Program-made: the position numbers and the translations under genes | NCBI RefSeq assembly: GCF_009647605.1 | Contig: NZ_WJIF01000013.1 | Coordinates: 1 to 64,000 of the forward strand | DNA from: Agromyces agglutinans | GTDB taxonomy: Bacteria; Actinomycetota; Actinomycetes; Actinomycetales; Microbacteriaceae | Direction of reading: 5' to 3' | Length of the DNA: 64,000 nucleotides | Part shown: positions 1-10,088 of the stretch, piece after piece | How positions within the stretch are numbered: the stretch's first letter is position 1 | How the letters are laid out: each line of letters opens with the position of its first letter | The notes under the pieces: generated by a model | The model's input: only the letters and a program-made list of their open reading frames with translations | Database searches by the model: none | Told to the model about the DNA's origin: nothing

Positions 1-1757
1 GCGTCTCGCTCGTGCCGGCCGACGCTGCCGCCGACCCGAACGACGAGGCTGCCCGCGAGGCGGCGCGCGCCGCCGTGCGCGAAGAGCTCGCGGCCGCGAC
101 CGGCGGCCAGGCACGCACCGAAGACGCCGCACCGGCCGACGCCGAGGGCGAGGCTCCGGCCGAGCAGCCCCGCCAGGGCCGCAGCCGCAACCGCGGTCGC
201 CGCGGCGGCGACCGTGAGCGCAACGGCGAGCGCGCCGACGCGCCGAAGGGCGACAACGCCCCGAAGGGCGACGGCCAGAAGGGCGATGCCCCGAAGCACG
301 ACGGCCAGAAGGCCGACGGCGCACCCAAGGGCGCCGAGGTGCAGAAGGGCGAGGGCGACGCACGCCGCCAGGGCGACCGCGACGACCAGCGCGGCGACCG
401 TGCCGACGCCGGCGACAAGGCGCAGGGCCGCCAGGGCGGTCAGCAGGGCCGTGGCGACCAGCAGGGCCGCGGCGAGCAGGGCCGTGCCGACCAGCAGGGC
501 GACGGCGAGGGCGGTCGGCGCAGCCGATACCGCGACCGCAAGCGCCGCGGTCAGGGCACCGTCGGCGACGAGGTCGAGCCCGAGATCCTCGACGACGACG
601 TGCTGATCCCGATCGCCGGCATCCTCGACGTCCTCGACAACTACGCCTTCGTGCGCACGAGCGGCTACCTGCCCGGCCCGAGCGACGTCTACGTCTCGCT
701 CGGCCAGGTGAAGAAGTACCACCTGCGCAAGGGCGACGCGGTCGTCGGCGCGATCAAGCAGCCGCGCGACGGCGAGGCGAACAGCCGCCAGAAGTACAAC
801 GCGCTGGTCAAGGTCGACTCCGTGAACGGGCAGACCGGCGAAGAGGCGGCCGCGCGCGTCGACTTCCAGAAGCTCACGCCGCTGTACCCGCAGGAGCGCC
901 TGCGCCTCGAGACCGAGCCGACCAAGCTCACGCAGCGCATCATCGACCTCGTCGCGCCCATCGGCAAGGGCCAGCGCGGGCTCATCGTCGCGCCGCCCAA
1001 GGCCGGCAAGACGATCGTGCTGCAGCAGATCGCGAACGCCATCGCGATCAACAACCCCGAGGTCCACCTCATGGTCGTGCTGGTCGACGAGCGCCCCGAA
1101 GAGGTCACCGACATGCAGCGCACCGTCAAGGGCGAGGTCATCGCCTCGACCTTCGACCGGCCGGCCGAAGACCACACCACGGTCGCCGAGCTCGCGATCG
1201 AGCGCGCCAAGCGCCTCGTCGAGCTGGGCCACGACGTCGTCGTGCTGCTCGACTCGATCACCCGCCTGGGCCGTGCGTACAACCTCGCGGCACCGGCATC
1301 CGGTCGCGTGCTCTCGGGCGGCGTCGACGCGTCGGCGCTGTACCCGCCGAAGCGCTTCTTCGGCGCCGCGCGCAACATCGAGAACGGCGGATCGCTGACC
1401 ATCCTCGCGACCGCGCTCGTCGAGACCGGTTCGAAGATGGACGAGGTGATCTTCGAGGAGTTCAAGGGCACCGGCAACTCCGAGCTGCGACTCTCGCGCC
1501 AGCTGGCAGACAAGCGCATCTTCCCGGCCGTCGACGTCAACGCGTCGTCGACCCGTCGTGAAGAGATGCTGCTCTCGCCCGACGAGGTGAAGATCACGTG
1601 GAAGCTGCGTCGTGCGCTCGCCGGCCTCGAGCCGCAGCAGGCGCTCGAGGCGGTGCTCGGCCGCCTGCGCGAGTCGCAGTCGAACACCGAGTTCCTCCTG
1701 CTCATGCAGAAGTCGGCACCCGTGGGCGGCAACGGCCACGAGCCCGACCACCGCTGA
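1..1757 (+). CDS. rho: Transcription termination factor Rho (5' partial)
   Basis: Hexameric ATP-dependent RNA helicase that ends transcription. The frame is open through the left edge, so the true start lies outside the window. The first ~190 visible residues are a low-complexity, charged region with repeats such as APKGD, QKGD and QQGRG, ending in an Arg-rich block. Next comes the RNA-binding core ([20 protein letters not shown]), then the RecA-like ATPase with P-loop APPKAGKT and the conserved [13 protein letters not shown] and [13 protein letters not shown] segments. Long Arg/Gly/Asp-rich insertions are usual in actinobacterial Rho. prfA starts 4 nt after the stop, so the two are probably co-transcribed. 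Identity is certain; only the N-terminal length is unknown. Confidence 0.97.
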   Translation, partial: VSLVPADAAADPNDEAAREAARAAVREELAAATGGQARTEDAAPADAEGEAPAEQPRQGRSRNRGRRGGDRERNGERADAPKGDNAPKGDGQKGDAPKHDGQKADGAPKGAEVQKGEGDARRQGDRDDQRGDRADAGDKAQGRQGGQQGRGDQQGRGEQGRADQQGDGEGGRRSRYRDRKRRGQGTVGDEVEPEILDDDVLIPIAGILDVLDNYAFVRTSGYLPGPSDVYVSLGQVKKYHLRKGDAVVGAIKQPRDGEANSRQKYNALVKVDSVNGQTGEEAAARVDFQKLTPLYPQERLRLETEPTKLTQRIIDLVAPIGKGQRGLIVAPPKAGKTIVLQQIANAIAINNPEVHLMVVLVDERPEEVTDMQRTVKGEVIASTFDRPAEDHTTVAELAIERAKRLVELGHDVVVLLDSITRLGRAYNLAAPASGRVLSGGVDASALYPPKRFFGAARNIENGGSLTILATALVETGSKMDEVIFEEFKGTGNSELRLSRQLADKRIFPAVDVNASSTRREEMLLSPDEVKITWKLRRALAGLEPQQALEAVLGRLRESQSNTEFLLLMQKSAPVGGNGHEPDHR

Positions 1758-1761
1758 GTCG

Positions 1762-2841
1762 ATGTTCGAGTCCGTCCGGGCCCTGATCGCCGAGCACGGC
1801 GAGCTCCAGAACGAGCTCGCCGACCCGGCGCTGCACGCCGACCCCGCGCGTGCGAAGAAGGCGAACCGGCGCTACGCCGAGCTGTCGAGGATCGTCGCCG
1901 CCCACCAGGCCTGGCTGCAGGCCGGCGACGACCTCGAGGCCGCGCGCGAGCTCGCCAAGGAGGACGACGCCTTCGCCGAGGAGGTCCCGGCCCTCGAGGC
2001 GGCGCTCGCGGAGGCGCAGGAGAGGCTCCGTCGACTGCTCATCCCGCGCGACCCCGATGACGGGCGCGACGTGATCATGGAGATCAAGGGCGGCGAGGGC
2101 GGCGCCGAGAGCGCCCTCTTCGCGGCCGACCTGCTGCGCATGTACATCCAGTACGCGCAGTCCAAGGGCTGGAAGACCGAGCTCCTCGAGCGCGACGAGT
2201 CCGACCTCGGCGGCTACAAGAACGTGCAGGTCGCGATCAAGTCGAACGCGACGGACCCGTCGCAGGGCGTCTGGGCGCACCTGAAGTACGAGGGCGGCGT
2301 GCACCGCGTGCAGCGCGTGCCCGTGACCGAGACGCAGGGGCGCATCCACACGTCGACGACGGGCGTGCTCGTCTTCCCCGAGGTCGACGAGCCCGAAGAG
2401 GTCGACATCAACCAGAACGACCTCAAGATCGACGTGTACCGCTCGAGCGGGCCCGGCGGCCAGTCGGTCAACACGACCGACTCCGCCGTGCGCATCACGC
2501 ACTTACCTACCGGCATCGTCGTGTCGATGCAGAACGAGAAGTCGCAGCTGCAGAACCGCGAGGCGGCGATGCGCGTCCTGCGCGCACGCCTGCTCGCACG
2601 TCAGCAGGAGGAGCTCGCGGCCGCGGCATCCGACGCACGCAAGTCGCAGATCCGCTCGATGGACCGCTCCGAGCGCATCCGCACCTACAACTTCCCCGAG
2701 AACCGCATCGCCGACCACCGCACCGGCTACAAGGCGTACAACCTCGACCAGGTGATGGACGGAGCCCTCGAGCCCGTCATCGAGTCGGCCATCCGCGCCG
2801 ACGAGGAGGCCCGCCTGGCCGACCTCGGCGACCAGGCCTGA
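1762..2841 (+). CDS. prfA: Peptide chain release factor 1
   Basis: RF1 recognises UAA/UAG stop codons and triggers peptidyl-tRNA hydrolysis on the ribosome. The 359-residue product has the usual RF1 length, with the universally conserved GGQ in [17 protein letters not shown] (catalytic loop; target of PrmC methylation) and the class-I hallmark [13 protein letters not shown]. The ATG is chosen because [12 protein letters not shown] fits RF1 N-termini and sits 4 nt after the rho stop. No clear ribosome binding site is visible, so translation is probably coupled to rho. Its methyltransferase gene prmC usually follows directly but here lies about 3.3 kb away, behind inserted genes. Confidence 0.97.
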   Translation: MFESVRALIAEHGELQNELADPALHADPARAKKANRRYAELSRIVAAHQAWLQAGDDLEAARELAKEDDAFAEEVPALEAALAEAQERLRRLLIPRDPDDGRDVIMEIKGGEGGAESALFAADLLRMYIQYAQSKGWKTELLERDESDLGGYKNVQVAIKSNATDPSQGVWAHLKYEGGVHRVQRVPVTETQGRIHTSTTGVLVFPEVDEPEEVDINQNDLKIDVYRSSGPGGQSVNTTDSAVRITHLPTGIVVSMQNEKSQLQNREAAMRVLRARLLARQQEELAAAASDARKSQIRSMDRSERIRTYNFPENRIADHRTGYKAYNLDQVMDGALEPVIESAIRADEEARLADLGDQA

Positions 2842-2905
2842 CCCGTCCCTCGATCCCTCCCGCGGCCCGTCGATCGAGTCCGCGAATCAGGTGCGGAGGG
2901 GTGTC

Positions 2906-2947
2906 GCACCGGTGTCTACCGCATGGCGTACCGCGACACGCCGGTGC
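2906..2947 (+). terminator. Possible hairpin after prfA
   Basis: Between prfA and padR, GCACCGGTGTC (2906-2916) can pair with GACACGCCGGTGC (2935-2947), with a two-base bulge and an 18-nt loop. There is no T-tract; a run of eight C follows at 2973-2980. It may end the rho-prfA transcript. The rest of 2842-3019 shows nothing else recognisable. Confidence 0.35.
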
Positions 2948-3019
2948 GCACTGACGGGTGACGCACGCCGCACCCCCCCCGCAGGACATCGACTCGATGT
3001 CGTCGTCGACCCAACACGC

Positions 3020-3048
3020 TTGACGTACTACGGTACGCGTAGTACGTT
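3020..3048 (+). promoter_or_regulatory. padR promoter with overlapping operator
   Basis: A -35-like TTGACG (3020-3025) and a -10-like TACGTT (3043-3048) are 17 bp apart. Between and across them lies a perfect 9-bp inverted repeat, ACGTACTAC (3023-3031) and GTAGTACGT (3039-3047), with a 7-bp spacer. PadR proteins bind dyad sites of this size and often repress themselves, so this is a good candidate autoregulatory operator. Confidence 0.7.
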
Positions 3049-3088
3049 CAGGGTCGTACATATCCGCGACATCGACCGGGAGGGCACC

Positions 3089-3421
3089 GTGATCAGCGCC
3101 GACGCGATCCGCGGCTACGTCGATCTCATGGTGCTCTCGCTGCTGCGTGAGCGGCCGTCGTACGCGTACGAGCTCGCGCAGCAGATCCACGCCGTGACCG
3201 GTACCGAGTACACGATCAAGCAGACCACGCTCTACACGGCGGTCAAGCGCCTCGAAGGCGCGAGCCTCGTCACGTCGTACGCCGGCGCCTCGGCGTCGGG
3301 CAAGCCACGCACCTACTACCAGATCACCGCGAACGGGCTCGAGCATCTCGAGCAGAAGGTCGCCGAATGGCGTGATACGAAATCCGTCGTCGACCGGTTC
3401 ATCGAAGGAGTCGAAGCATGA
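3089..3421 (+). CDS. PadR-family transcriptional regulator
   Basis: A 110-residue winged-helix regulator. The PadR core is clear: MVLSLLRERPSYAYELAQQI, a recognition region around TIKQTTLYTAVKRLE, and the wing GKPRTYYQIT; the short C-terminal helix marks the small PadR subfamily. GTG is chosen because GGAGGG lies just upstream and the PadR core begins directly after it; longer in-frame starts would run into the promoter. It overlaps the following membrane-protein gene by 4 nt (ATGA). PadR genes paired with a HAAS/permease-prefix membrane protein are common in Gram-positives, the regulator controlling the pair. The dyad across its own promoter supports autorepression. The inducer cannot be told from sequence. 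Confidence 0.9.
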   Translation: MISADAIRGYVDLMVLSLLRERPSYAYELAQQIHAVTGTEYTIKQTTLYTAVKRLEGASLVTSYAGASASGKPRTYYQITANGLEHLEQKVAEWRDTKSVVDRFIEGVEA

Positions 3422-4494
3422 ACGTCATCACCGCCTATCTCGAGACGATGTTCAGCGCCTACCCGCAGACCCCGCGCATGCTCGAGGCCAAGGCCGAACT
3501 GCACGCCATGATGGAGGATGCCTACACCGGCTACCTCGCCACGGGGCTGAGCGAGAACGAGGCGGTCGGCCGGGTCATCACCGAGTTCGGCAATCTGGAT
3601 GAGGTCGCACCGCAACTGGGCATCTCGGCCGACATCGCACCGCGAACGTCCGCGTCCACGCCGGTGTCGTCGGCCATGTCGGGGCCCACGGCGACCCCCG
3701 TGGCGGGCCCGGCGAAGAGCCCCGTTCCGGCGCCGGTCACGCACGACGAGGCCGAGCGGTACGCCGAGGCGCGTCGCCGCACCGAGCCGCGGCTCGCGGC
3801 GGCCGTGGCGATGTTCGTCGTCTCACCGGCTCCGCTCCTCGCGCTCGTGACACTCAGCACGGGCGGAACGATCGGGCTCGGACAAGACCACGCAGTGCTG
3901 ATCGGACTGGCGTGCCTGCTGGTCGTCGTCGTCGCGGCCGTGCTCATGCTCGTGCGCCGTGACCACGAGCTGGCCCGGTTCCGCAGGCTCACGGCGGGTG
4001 AGTTCACGAGGGTTCCCGGCGTCGACCGATGGGCGGACGAACTCGCTGCGGAGCTCGCGCCCAAGCGGGCGACCGCACTGCAGGTCGCCATCGGGCTCTG
4101 GATCCTCGCCGCGTCCCCGGTGCTCGCGATGAGCCTGCTCGCTGAGCCCGCGGTGACGAGCAGCTGGATCGGCGTCGCCGTCGCCGGTACGCTCATCATG
4201 GTCGCGACGGGACTCGTCGTCTTCATCTCGGCGAACTGGGCGCAGTCGGTCGCCGAGACCCTCACGAAGACCGACAGCAACGCGTACGCCGGGTACGCCG
4301 GCAATGAGCGGCGCAGCATCGTCGGCGTGATCGCCGCGTTCTACTGGCCGCTCGTGGTCGCGATCTTCCTCGCGTGGAGTTTCCTCGGCAGCGCCTGGGG
4401 CATCTCCTGGATCATCTGGCCGATCGCGGGCGTGCTGTTCGGTGCCCTCGCCTCCGGGCTGAGCGCGGTCGAGCGGTACCGCGCCGCCCAGTGA
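3418..4494 (+). CDS. Permease-prefix (HAAS-like) membrane protein, PadR partner
   Basis: 358 residues. The N-terminal ~75 residues (YLETMFSAYPQTPRMLEAK, then ENEAVGRVITEFGNLDEV) match the helical permease-prefix/HAAS domain usually encoded next to PadR regulators. A Pro/Thr/Ala-rich linker follows, then about six hydrophobic segments, at roughly residues 125-147, 157-178, 222-244, 247-270, 303-327 and 328-350. The ATG overlaps the padR stop (ATGA), so the two are translationally coupled. No catalytic motif is visible. A role in envelope-stress sensing or as a membrane anchor for signalling is inferred from the family; the substrate is unknown. Confidence 0.75.
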   Translation: MNVITAYLETMFSAYPQTPRMLEAKAELHAMMEDAYTGYLATGLSENEAVGRVITEFGNLDEVAPQLGISADIAPRTSASTPVSSAMSGPTATPVAGPAKSPVPAPVTHDEAERYAEARRRTEPRLAAAVAMFVVSPAPLLALVTLSTGGTIGLGQDHAVLIGLACLLVVVVAAVLMLVRRDHELARFRRLTAGEFTRVPGVDRWADELAAELAPKRATALQVAIGLWILAASPVLAMSLLAEPAVTSSWIGVAVAGTLIMVATGLVVFISANWAQSVAETLTKTDSNAYAGYAGNERRSIVGVIAAFYWPLVVAIFLAWSFLGSAWGISWIIWPIAGVLFGALASGLSAVERYRAAQ

Positions 4495-4499
4495 ATCGT

Positions 4500-4541
4500 G
4501 CACGGCGCGGCGCGCCTCCGGCGCGGCCGGCGCGCCCGTGC
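4500..4541. terminator. Likely bidirectional terminator hairpin
   Basis: The 57-bp gap between the convergent membrane-protein gene and cysE holds GCACG (4500-4504) and GGCGCGCC (4509-4516), which pair with GGCGCGCC (4529-4536) and CGTGC (4537-4541). There is one 4-nt bulge and a 12-nt loop. No T-tract is present, as is usual in high-GC actinobacteria. Confidence 0.45.
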
Positions 4542-4551
4542 GTCGCGCCCG

Positions 4552-5136
<585 letters not shown>

Positions 5137-5140
5137 CCGA

Positions 5141-6076
5141 TCAGTCAAGCAGACCCTCGTACAGCACCGTCGACAGGTAGCGCTCGCCGTAGCTGGCCAC
5201 GATGACGACGATGGTCTTGCCCGCGTTCTCGGGGCGCTTGGCGAGTTCGACCGCCGCGTACACGGTCGCACCCGACGAGATGCCGCCGAGGATGCCCTCT
5301 TCGCGGCCGAGGCGGCGCGCCGTCGCGACGGCCTGGTCGATGTTCACGTCGATGATCTCGTCGTAGACGTCGCGGTCGAGCACGTCGGGCACGAAATTCG
5401 CGCCGATGCCCTGGATCTTGTGCGGACCGGGGGCGCCGCCGTTGAGGATGGGCGACTCGGCCGGCTCGACGCCGACGATCTTCACCTCGGGCTTGCGCTC
5501 CTTGAGCACCTGCCCGACGCCCGAGAGCGTGCCGCCCGTGCCGATGCCGGAGACGAAGATGTCGACGCCGCCGTCGGTGTCGTTCCACACCTCCTCGGCC
5601 GTGGTGCGGCGGTGGATCGCGACGTTGGCCTCGTTCTCGAACTGGCGGGCGAGGATGGCGCCCGGGGTCTCGGCGGCGATCTGCTCGGCCTTCGCGACCG
5701 CGCCCTTCATGCCCTCGGAGCCGGGCGTGAGCACGAGCTCGGCGCCGTACGCCTTCAGCAGCGACTTGCGCTCGGCCGACATGGTCTCCGGCATGGCGAG
5801 GATGACCCGGTAGCCGCGCGCTGCACCGATCGCGGCGAGCGCGATGCCGGTGTTGCCGCTGGTGCCCTCGACGATGGTGCCGCCGGGCTGCAGGTCGCCG
5901 GACGCCTCGGCGGCGTCGACGATGCCGACGCCGAGGCGGTCCTTCACGCTCGACGAGGGGTTGTAGAACTCGAGCTTGGCCAGCACGGTCGCCTCGGCGC
6001 CGTCGGTGACGCGGTTCAGGCGGACGAGCGGCGTTCCGCCGAAGGCCTGGGTGATGTTGTCGTAGACCTGTGCCAT
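5141..6076 (-). CDS. cysK: Cysteine synthase A (O-acetylserine sulfhydrylase)
   Basis: PLP enzyme that makes L-cysteine from O-acetylserine and sulfide. 311 residues. Visible motifs are the PLP lysine K45 in NPSSSVKDR, the substrate loop [12 protein letters not shown], the phosphate-binding [10 protein letters not shown] and the C-terminal GISSGAT. A purine-rich GAGGAG lies about 10 nt before the ATG. cysE follows after 4 nt, so precursor and product enzymes form one operon. The tail reads [15 protein letters not shown] where many CysK have a PDxGERYLST pattern, a mild variant. The promoter region is shared with the divergent prmC. The alternative, cystathionine beta-synthase, is unlikely given the length and the cysE partner. 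Confidence 0.95.
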   Translation of the reverse strand: MAQVYDNITQAFGGTPLVRLNRVTDGAEATVLAKLEFYNPSSSVKDRLGVGIVDAAEASGDLQPGGTIVEGTSGNTGIALAAIGAARGYRVILAMPETMSAERKSLLKAYGAELVLTPGSEGMKGAVAKAEQIAAETPGAILARQFENEANVAIHRRTTAEEVWNDTDGGVDIFVSGIGTGGTLSGVGQVLKERKPEVKIVGVEPAESPILNGGAPGPHKIQGIGANFVPDVLDRDVYDEIIDVNIDQAVATARRLGREEGILGGISSGATVYAAVELAKRPENAGKTIVVIVASYGERYLSTVLYEGLLD

Positions 6077-6121
6077 GTGCGGGGCTCCTCTTCGGGCGGG
6101 GTCGTCTGCGGGACTCGGCTC

Positions 6122-6162
6122 AGCCTATGGCGGCGGGCTTTCGCGGAACCGTGCGTTACATT
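6122..6162. promoter_or_regulatory. Divergent cysK/prmC promoter region
   Basis: On the plus strand TACATT (6157-6162) lies 7 nt before the prmC GTG, which would place the transcription start at or near the start codon (a leaderless mRNA). On the minus strand TAGGCT (6127-6122) is a possible -10 for cysK. No convincing -35 is seen for either. Confidence 0.4.
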
Positions 6163-6169
6163 CCATTGC

Positions 6170-7054
6170 GTGACTTCGCGAGCGACGGATGCCCCGGGCC
6201 CGACCCTGCGCGAGGCGCGCAACGCGGCCGTGGCCGCGCTTGCCGGAGCGGGGGTGCCCGACCCCGAGGTCGACGCCGACCTTCTGCTCGGCCACGTGCT
6301 CGGCCTCTCGCGCGGCGGGGTCGCCGCGCGGCTGGTGATCGGCGACACGCTGACGGCGACGGATGCGTCGACGCTCGACGCGCTCGTCGCCCGCCGGGCC
6401 GCGCGCGAGCCGCTGCAGCACCTCACGGGGCGTGCGCCGTTCCGGGCGCTCGAGCTCGCCGTGGGCCCGGGGGTCTTCATCCCGAGGCCCGAGACGGAGC
6501 AGGTCGCCCAGCTCGCGATCGACGCGCTGCGCGCGGACGCCGACCCGTCGCCGATCGCGGTCGACCTCGGAACGGGCAGCGGCGCCATCGCGATCGCGCT
6601 GGCCATCGAGGTGCCGCACGCCCGGGTCTGGGCGGTCGAGCGCTCGCCGGAGGCGGTGCCGTGGGCCCGGCGCAACGTCGAGGAGTCGGGAGCCGGCAAT
6701 CTCGAGCTCGTCGTCGGCGACCTGGCCGAGGAGCTCCGGGAGCTCGACGGGCGCGTGGCGGTCGTGGTGTCGAATCCGCCGTACGTGCCGGCCGCCGAGC
6801 TGCCCCAGGACCCCGAGGTGCACCTCCATGACCCGGCCGTCGCGCTCTACGGGGGCGCCGACGGCCTCGACGTCGTGCGCGTCATCTCCCTGCGGGCGCT
6901 GCGCCTGCTGCGGCCGGGCGGGGTGCTCGTGATCGAGCACTTCGAGACCCAGTCGGCCGCGGTCGCCGAGCTGCTCGCCGACGACGGCTGGCGGGCGATC
7001 GCACACCACCGCGACCTGCTGGGGCGCGATCGGGCGACCACCGCCCTGCGCTGA
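6170..7054 (+). CDS. prmC: Release factor glutamine methyltransferase
   Basis: SAM-dependent N5-glutamine methyltransferase of the release-factor GGQ motif. 294 residues. The N-terminal helical domain is followed by the Rossmann fold with VDLGTGSGAIAIALA (SAM loop) and the diagnostic catalytic NPPY (N202-Y205), then the DGLDVVR region. GTG is chosen because the product begins with the family-typical TLREARNAAVAAL about a dozen residues in. No ribosome binding site is visible and a -10-like TACATT lies 7 nt upstream, so it is probably translated leaderless. Its substrate gene prfA lies to the left beyond the padR and cys modules; the two are usually adjacent. Confidence 0.95.
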   Translation: MTSRATDAPGPTLREARNAAVAALAGAGVPDPEVDADLLLGHVLGLSRGGVAARLVIGDTLTATDASTLDALVARRAAREPLQHLTGRAPFRALELAVGPGVFIPRPETEQVAQLAIDALRADADPSPIAVDLGTGSGAIAIALAIEVPHARVWAVERSPEAVPWARRNVEESGAGNLELVVGDLAEELRELDGRVAVVVSNPPYVPAAELPQDPEVHLHDPAVALYGGADGLDVVRVISLRALRLLRPGGVLVIEHFETQSAAVAELLADDGWRAIAHHRDLLGRDRATTALR

Positions 7055-7097
7055 CGCCGGCCTCGCGCGGCGTCGACGCGAGCGGCTCGCGACTCGG

Positions 7098-8072
7098 CTA
7101 CTTGCCCTGCTGCGCCTTCTGCCGGGCCTTCTCGCGGGCGTGCTTCTCGCGTTCGAGGGCATGCTTCACGGCCTCGCGCTCGCGCTTCTGCGCTTCGCGA
7201 AGGGCGCGCTCGGCCTCGCGACGGGCCTTGGCCGCTTCGCGCACCTTGGGGTCTCGGGGGAGTTCGAGCTGGGGCGGAAGGTCGGCCGGCGGGCTCGCGG
7301 GCGCACCCGACTCGACCCGGCCGACGTGGTACTCGATGCCGTCGAGGATGCGCGCGAGCCCGAACTCGAAGTCGTCGTCGGATTCGAAGTCGCCCGTGCC
7401 GGGCGGGGCGATGTAGCCGCCTGCGGCCAGCAGCGGGCTGAGGTACGGAAAGCGTTCGGGGGTGACGAGTTCGACGAGCGCCGCGAAGGAGTTCTCGCCG
7501 GTGATGTCCGCCCGGTCGGGTGCCGCCGCCGCGGCCCCGAGGTCGCGTTCCTGGGCGCTGGTGGCGCGTACGTAGCTCGTCGCCAGCAGCAGCGCCGACA
7601 TCTTCTCGCCGTCGGAGAGCGGGAGGTCGCGCACCTCGCGCAGGAACCAGTCGACGATCACGAGGCTGTTCGGGGTGATCGGCGCGCCCGAGATCGGGAT
7701 GTCGACGAGCCAGGGGTGCGCGCGGTGATTGGCGCGGATCGCGAGCACCCACGCGGTGACGCCTTCGCGCCAGCCGTGCTCGTGGGTCTCGTCGGGCACG
7801 GGCACCTCGCTGGCGCTCTCCTGCATGAGCAGGATCAGGTCGTCCTTGCTCGTGACGTAGCGGTAGAGCGACATGGTCGTGAAGCCGAGGGATGCGGCGA
7901 CGCGGCTCATCGAGACGGCGCCGAGCCCCTCGGCGTCGGCGATCTCGGTCGCGGCGTCGACGATGCGCTCGATCGAGAGCTCCCGCTTGGGCCCGCGTTG
8001 CGGATTCGCGGCCACGCCCCACGCGAGGGCGACGGCGCGGGGCAGTTCGGGGTCGGCTCGCTCGTCGCTCAC
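7098..8072 (-). CDS. TetR-family regulator with charged C-terminal tail
   Basis: 324 residues. The N-terminal TetR helix-turn-helix is clear (IVDAATEIADAEGLGAVSMSRVAASLGFTTMSLYRYVTSKDDL, about residues 36-78), followed by a TetR C-terminal ligand domain of the kind that accompanies drug exporters. Unusually, the last ~53 residues (272-324) are almost only Arg, Lys, Glu, Ala and Gln, predicting a long charged helix or coiled coil. It is divergent from an ABC exporter, with direct repeats across the exporter promoter, so it most likely represses that operon. The tail could mediate oligomerisation or nucleic-acid contact; that is speculation. Start is a GTG (SDERADPELPR). Confidence 0.88.
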   Translation of the reverse strand: MSDERADPELPRAVALAWGVAANPQRGPKRELSIERIVDAATEIADAEGLGAVSMSRVAASLGFTTMSLYRYVTSKDDLILLMQESASEVPVPDETHEHGWREGVTAWVLAIRANHRAHPWLVDIPISGAPITPNSLVIVDWFLREVRDLPLSDGEKMSALLLATSYVRATSAQERDLGAAAAAPDRADITGENSFAALVELVTPERFPYLSPLLAAGGYIAPPGTGDFESDDDFEFGLARILDGIEYHVGRVESGAPASPPADLPPQLELPRDPKVREAAKARREAERALREAQKREREAVKHALEREKHAREKARQKAQQGK

Positions 8073-8096
8073 TGGGGCTCCGCTTCTCGAATGGTG

Positions 8097-8149
8097 TTGA
8101 CGACAGTCTAGAACTGTGTATTACTTAAACCACAGTGCATCACCTAAAC
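8097..8149 (+). promoter_or_regulatory. Exporter promoter with direct-repeat operator
   Basis: TTGACG (8097-8102) and TATTAC (8119-8124), 16 bp apart, form a plausible promoter for the ABC genes. Two 15-bp direct repeats fitting GTGYATYACYTAAAC lie at 8116-8130 and 8135-8149 (19-bp period). ACTGTG (8113-8118) and CACAGT (8131-8136) also form an inverted repeat. The AT-rich patch stands out in this GC-rich DNA. TAGACT on the minus strand (8110-8105) may be the -10 of the tetR gene. Likely TetR operator. Confidence 0.6.
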
Positions 8150-8188
8150 AGTATGCCAGTTACGCAGACGATACGAATGGAGTGGGCC

Positions 8189-9112
<924 letters not shown>

Positions 9113-9114
9113 TC

Positions 9115-9942
9115 ATGACCGTCATCACCGCCGCCGGCCCCGCCGCCCCGGTCCGTTCCGACGAGCTCCGGCCGAGGCCCCGCCTCGGCGCGCTCACCGC
9201 CGAGGCCGTGTTCATCCGCCGCAGCCTCACCCACTCGCTGCGCGACGGCGAGGCGCTGCTCATGGCGATCATGCTGCCCGTCATGCTGATGCTGCTGTTC
9301 ACGTTCGTGTTCGGCGGCGCGCTCGACCCGTCGGGCGGTTACGTCGACTACGTCGTGCCCGGGATCATCCTGCTGTGCGCGGGGTTCGGCGCGAGCTCGA
9401 CCGCCCTCTACGTCGCGCGCGACATGTCGAGCGGCGTGATCGACCGGTTCCGCACGATGCCGCTGCACGCGGGCGCCGTGCTCACGGGGCACGTCGTCGC
9501 GAGCGTCGTCCGCAACCTCCTCGCGACCGCCGTCGTCATCGGCGTCGCGGTGCTCGTGGGCTTCCGCCCGACGGCCGACCTCGCGGGATGGCTCGGCGCG
9601 ATCGGCATGATCGCCCTCTACATCCTCGCGATCACGTGGCTGTTCGCGGCGATCGGCCTCGCAGCGGGCAGCCCCGACGCCGCGAGCGGCTACGGCTTCA
9701 TCCTGCTGTTCCTGCCGTACCTCTCGAGCGCATTCGTGCCGGTCGAGACGCTGCCCGAGTGGCTGCAGTGGATCGCCGAGAACCAGCCGGTCACCCCGGT
9801 CATCGAGACGATCCGCAGCTTCCTGATGGGCACGCCGATGGAGGATTCCGGATGGTGGGCACTCGGCTGGTGCCTCGCGATCATCGCGTTCGCGGCCTGG
9901 TGGGGCGCGTGGCTCTTCCGCCGCAAGGCCGGCCGCCGCTAG
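9115..9942 (+). CDS. ABC-2 type exporter permease (DrrB-like)
   Basis: 275 residues and about six membrane segments, beginning MLPVMLMLLFTFVFGGAL. The ABC-2 membrane family signature is visible around DYVVPGIILLCAGFG, DMSSGVIDRFRTMPL (the coupling-helix region) and PYLSSAFVPVETLPEWLQ. It pairs with the ATPase just upstream (2-nt gap) to make a homodimeric or heterotetrameric exporter. The N-terminal ~30 residues are a Pro/Ala-rich cytoplasmic extension. A strong hairpin lies about 20 bp after the stop, so the operon probably ends here. Confidence 0.9.
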   Translation: MTVITAAGPAAPVRSDELRPRPRLGALTAEAVFIRRSLTHSLRDGEALLMAIMLPVMLMLLFTFVFGGALDPSGGYVDYVVPGIILLCAGFGASSTALYVARDMSSGVIDRFRTMPLHAGAVLTGHVVASVVRNLLATAVVIGVAVLVGFRPTADLAGWLGAIGMIALYILAITWLFAAIGLAAGSPDAASGYGFILLFLPYLSSAFVPVETLPEWLQWIAENQPVTPVIETIRSFLMGTPMEDSGWWALGWCLAIIAFAAWWGAWLFRRKAGRR

Positions 9943-9964
9943 TCCGGCGCACTCGAACCGCGAC

Positions 9965-10003
9965 GATCGAGCGGATGCCTCGCCACGGGGCATCCGCTCG
10001 ATC
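9965..10003 (+). terminator. Perfect 15-bp stem-loop after exporter operon
   Basis: GATCGAGCGGATGCC (9965-9979) and its exact reverse complement (9989-10003) enclose a 9-nt loop, 22 bp after the permease stop. No T-tract, but the stability and position make it a convincing factor-independent terminator for this GC-rich genome. Both arms carry the heptamer that is common in this window. Confidence 0.7.
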
Positions 10004-10073
10004 ACGTCGGCGGCGCCGTCGCGGCCGGCCGCCGGCGAACGGATGCCTCCCGGAACCGGCAAGGGCCGGGGTC

Positions 10074-10079
10074 TAGAAT
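10074..10079 (+). promoter_or_regulatory. -10 element of sua5
   Basis: TAGAAT ends 9 nt before the sua5 ATG, so transcription would start at or next to the start codon. No Shine-Dalgarno sequence is present in between. Suggests a leaderless transcript for the sua5-wecA-atpI group. Confidence 0.5.
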
Positions 10080-10088
10080 CGACCGGTC

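Noticed and set aside
2973-2980. Run of eight C before padR as a phase-variation tract
   Set aside because: It lies outside coding sequence and about 40 bp upstream of the promoter; no gene frame would switch by its change.
6077-6169. SAM or cysteine-related riboswitch before cysK
   Set aside because: The gap is 93 bp and holds two promoters; no conserved riboswitch core can be recognised.
7055-7097. Terminator between prmC and tetR
   Set aside because: Only a 6-bp stem (CTCGCG 7062-7067, CGCGAG 7077-7082) is possible; too weak to call in DNA of this GC content.
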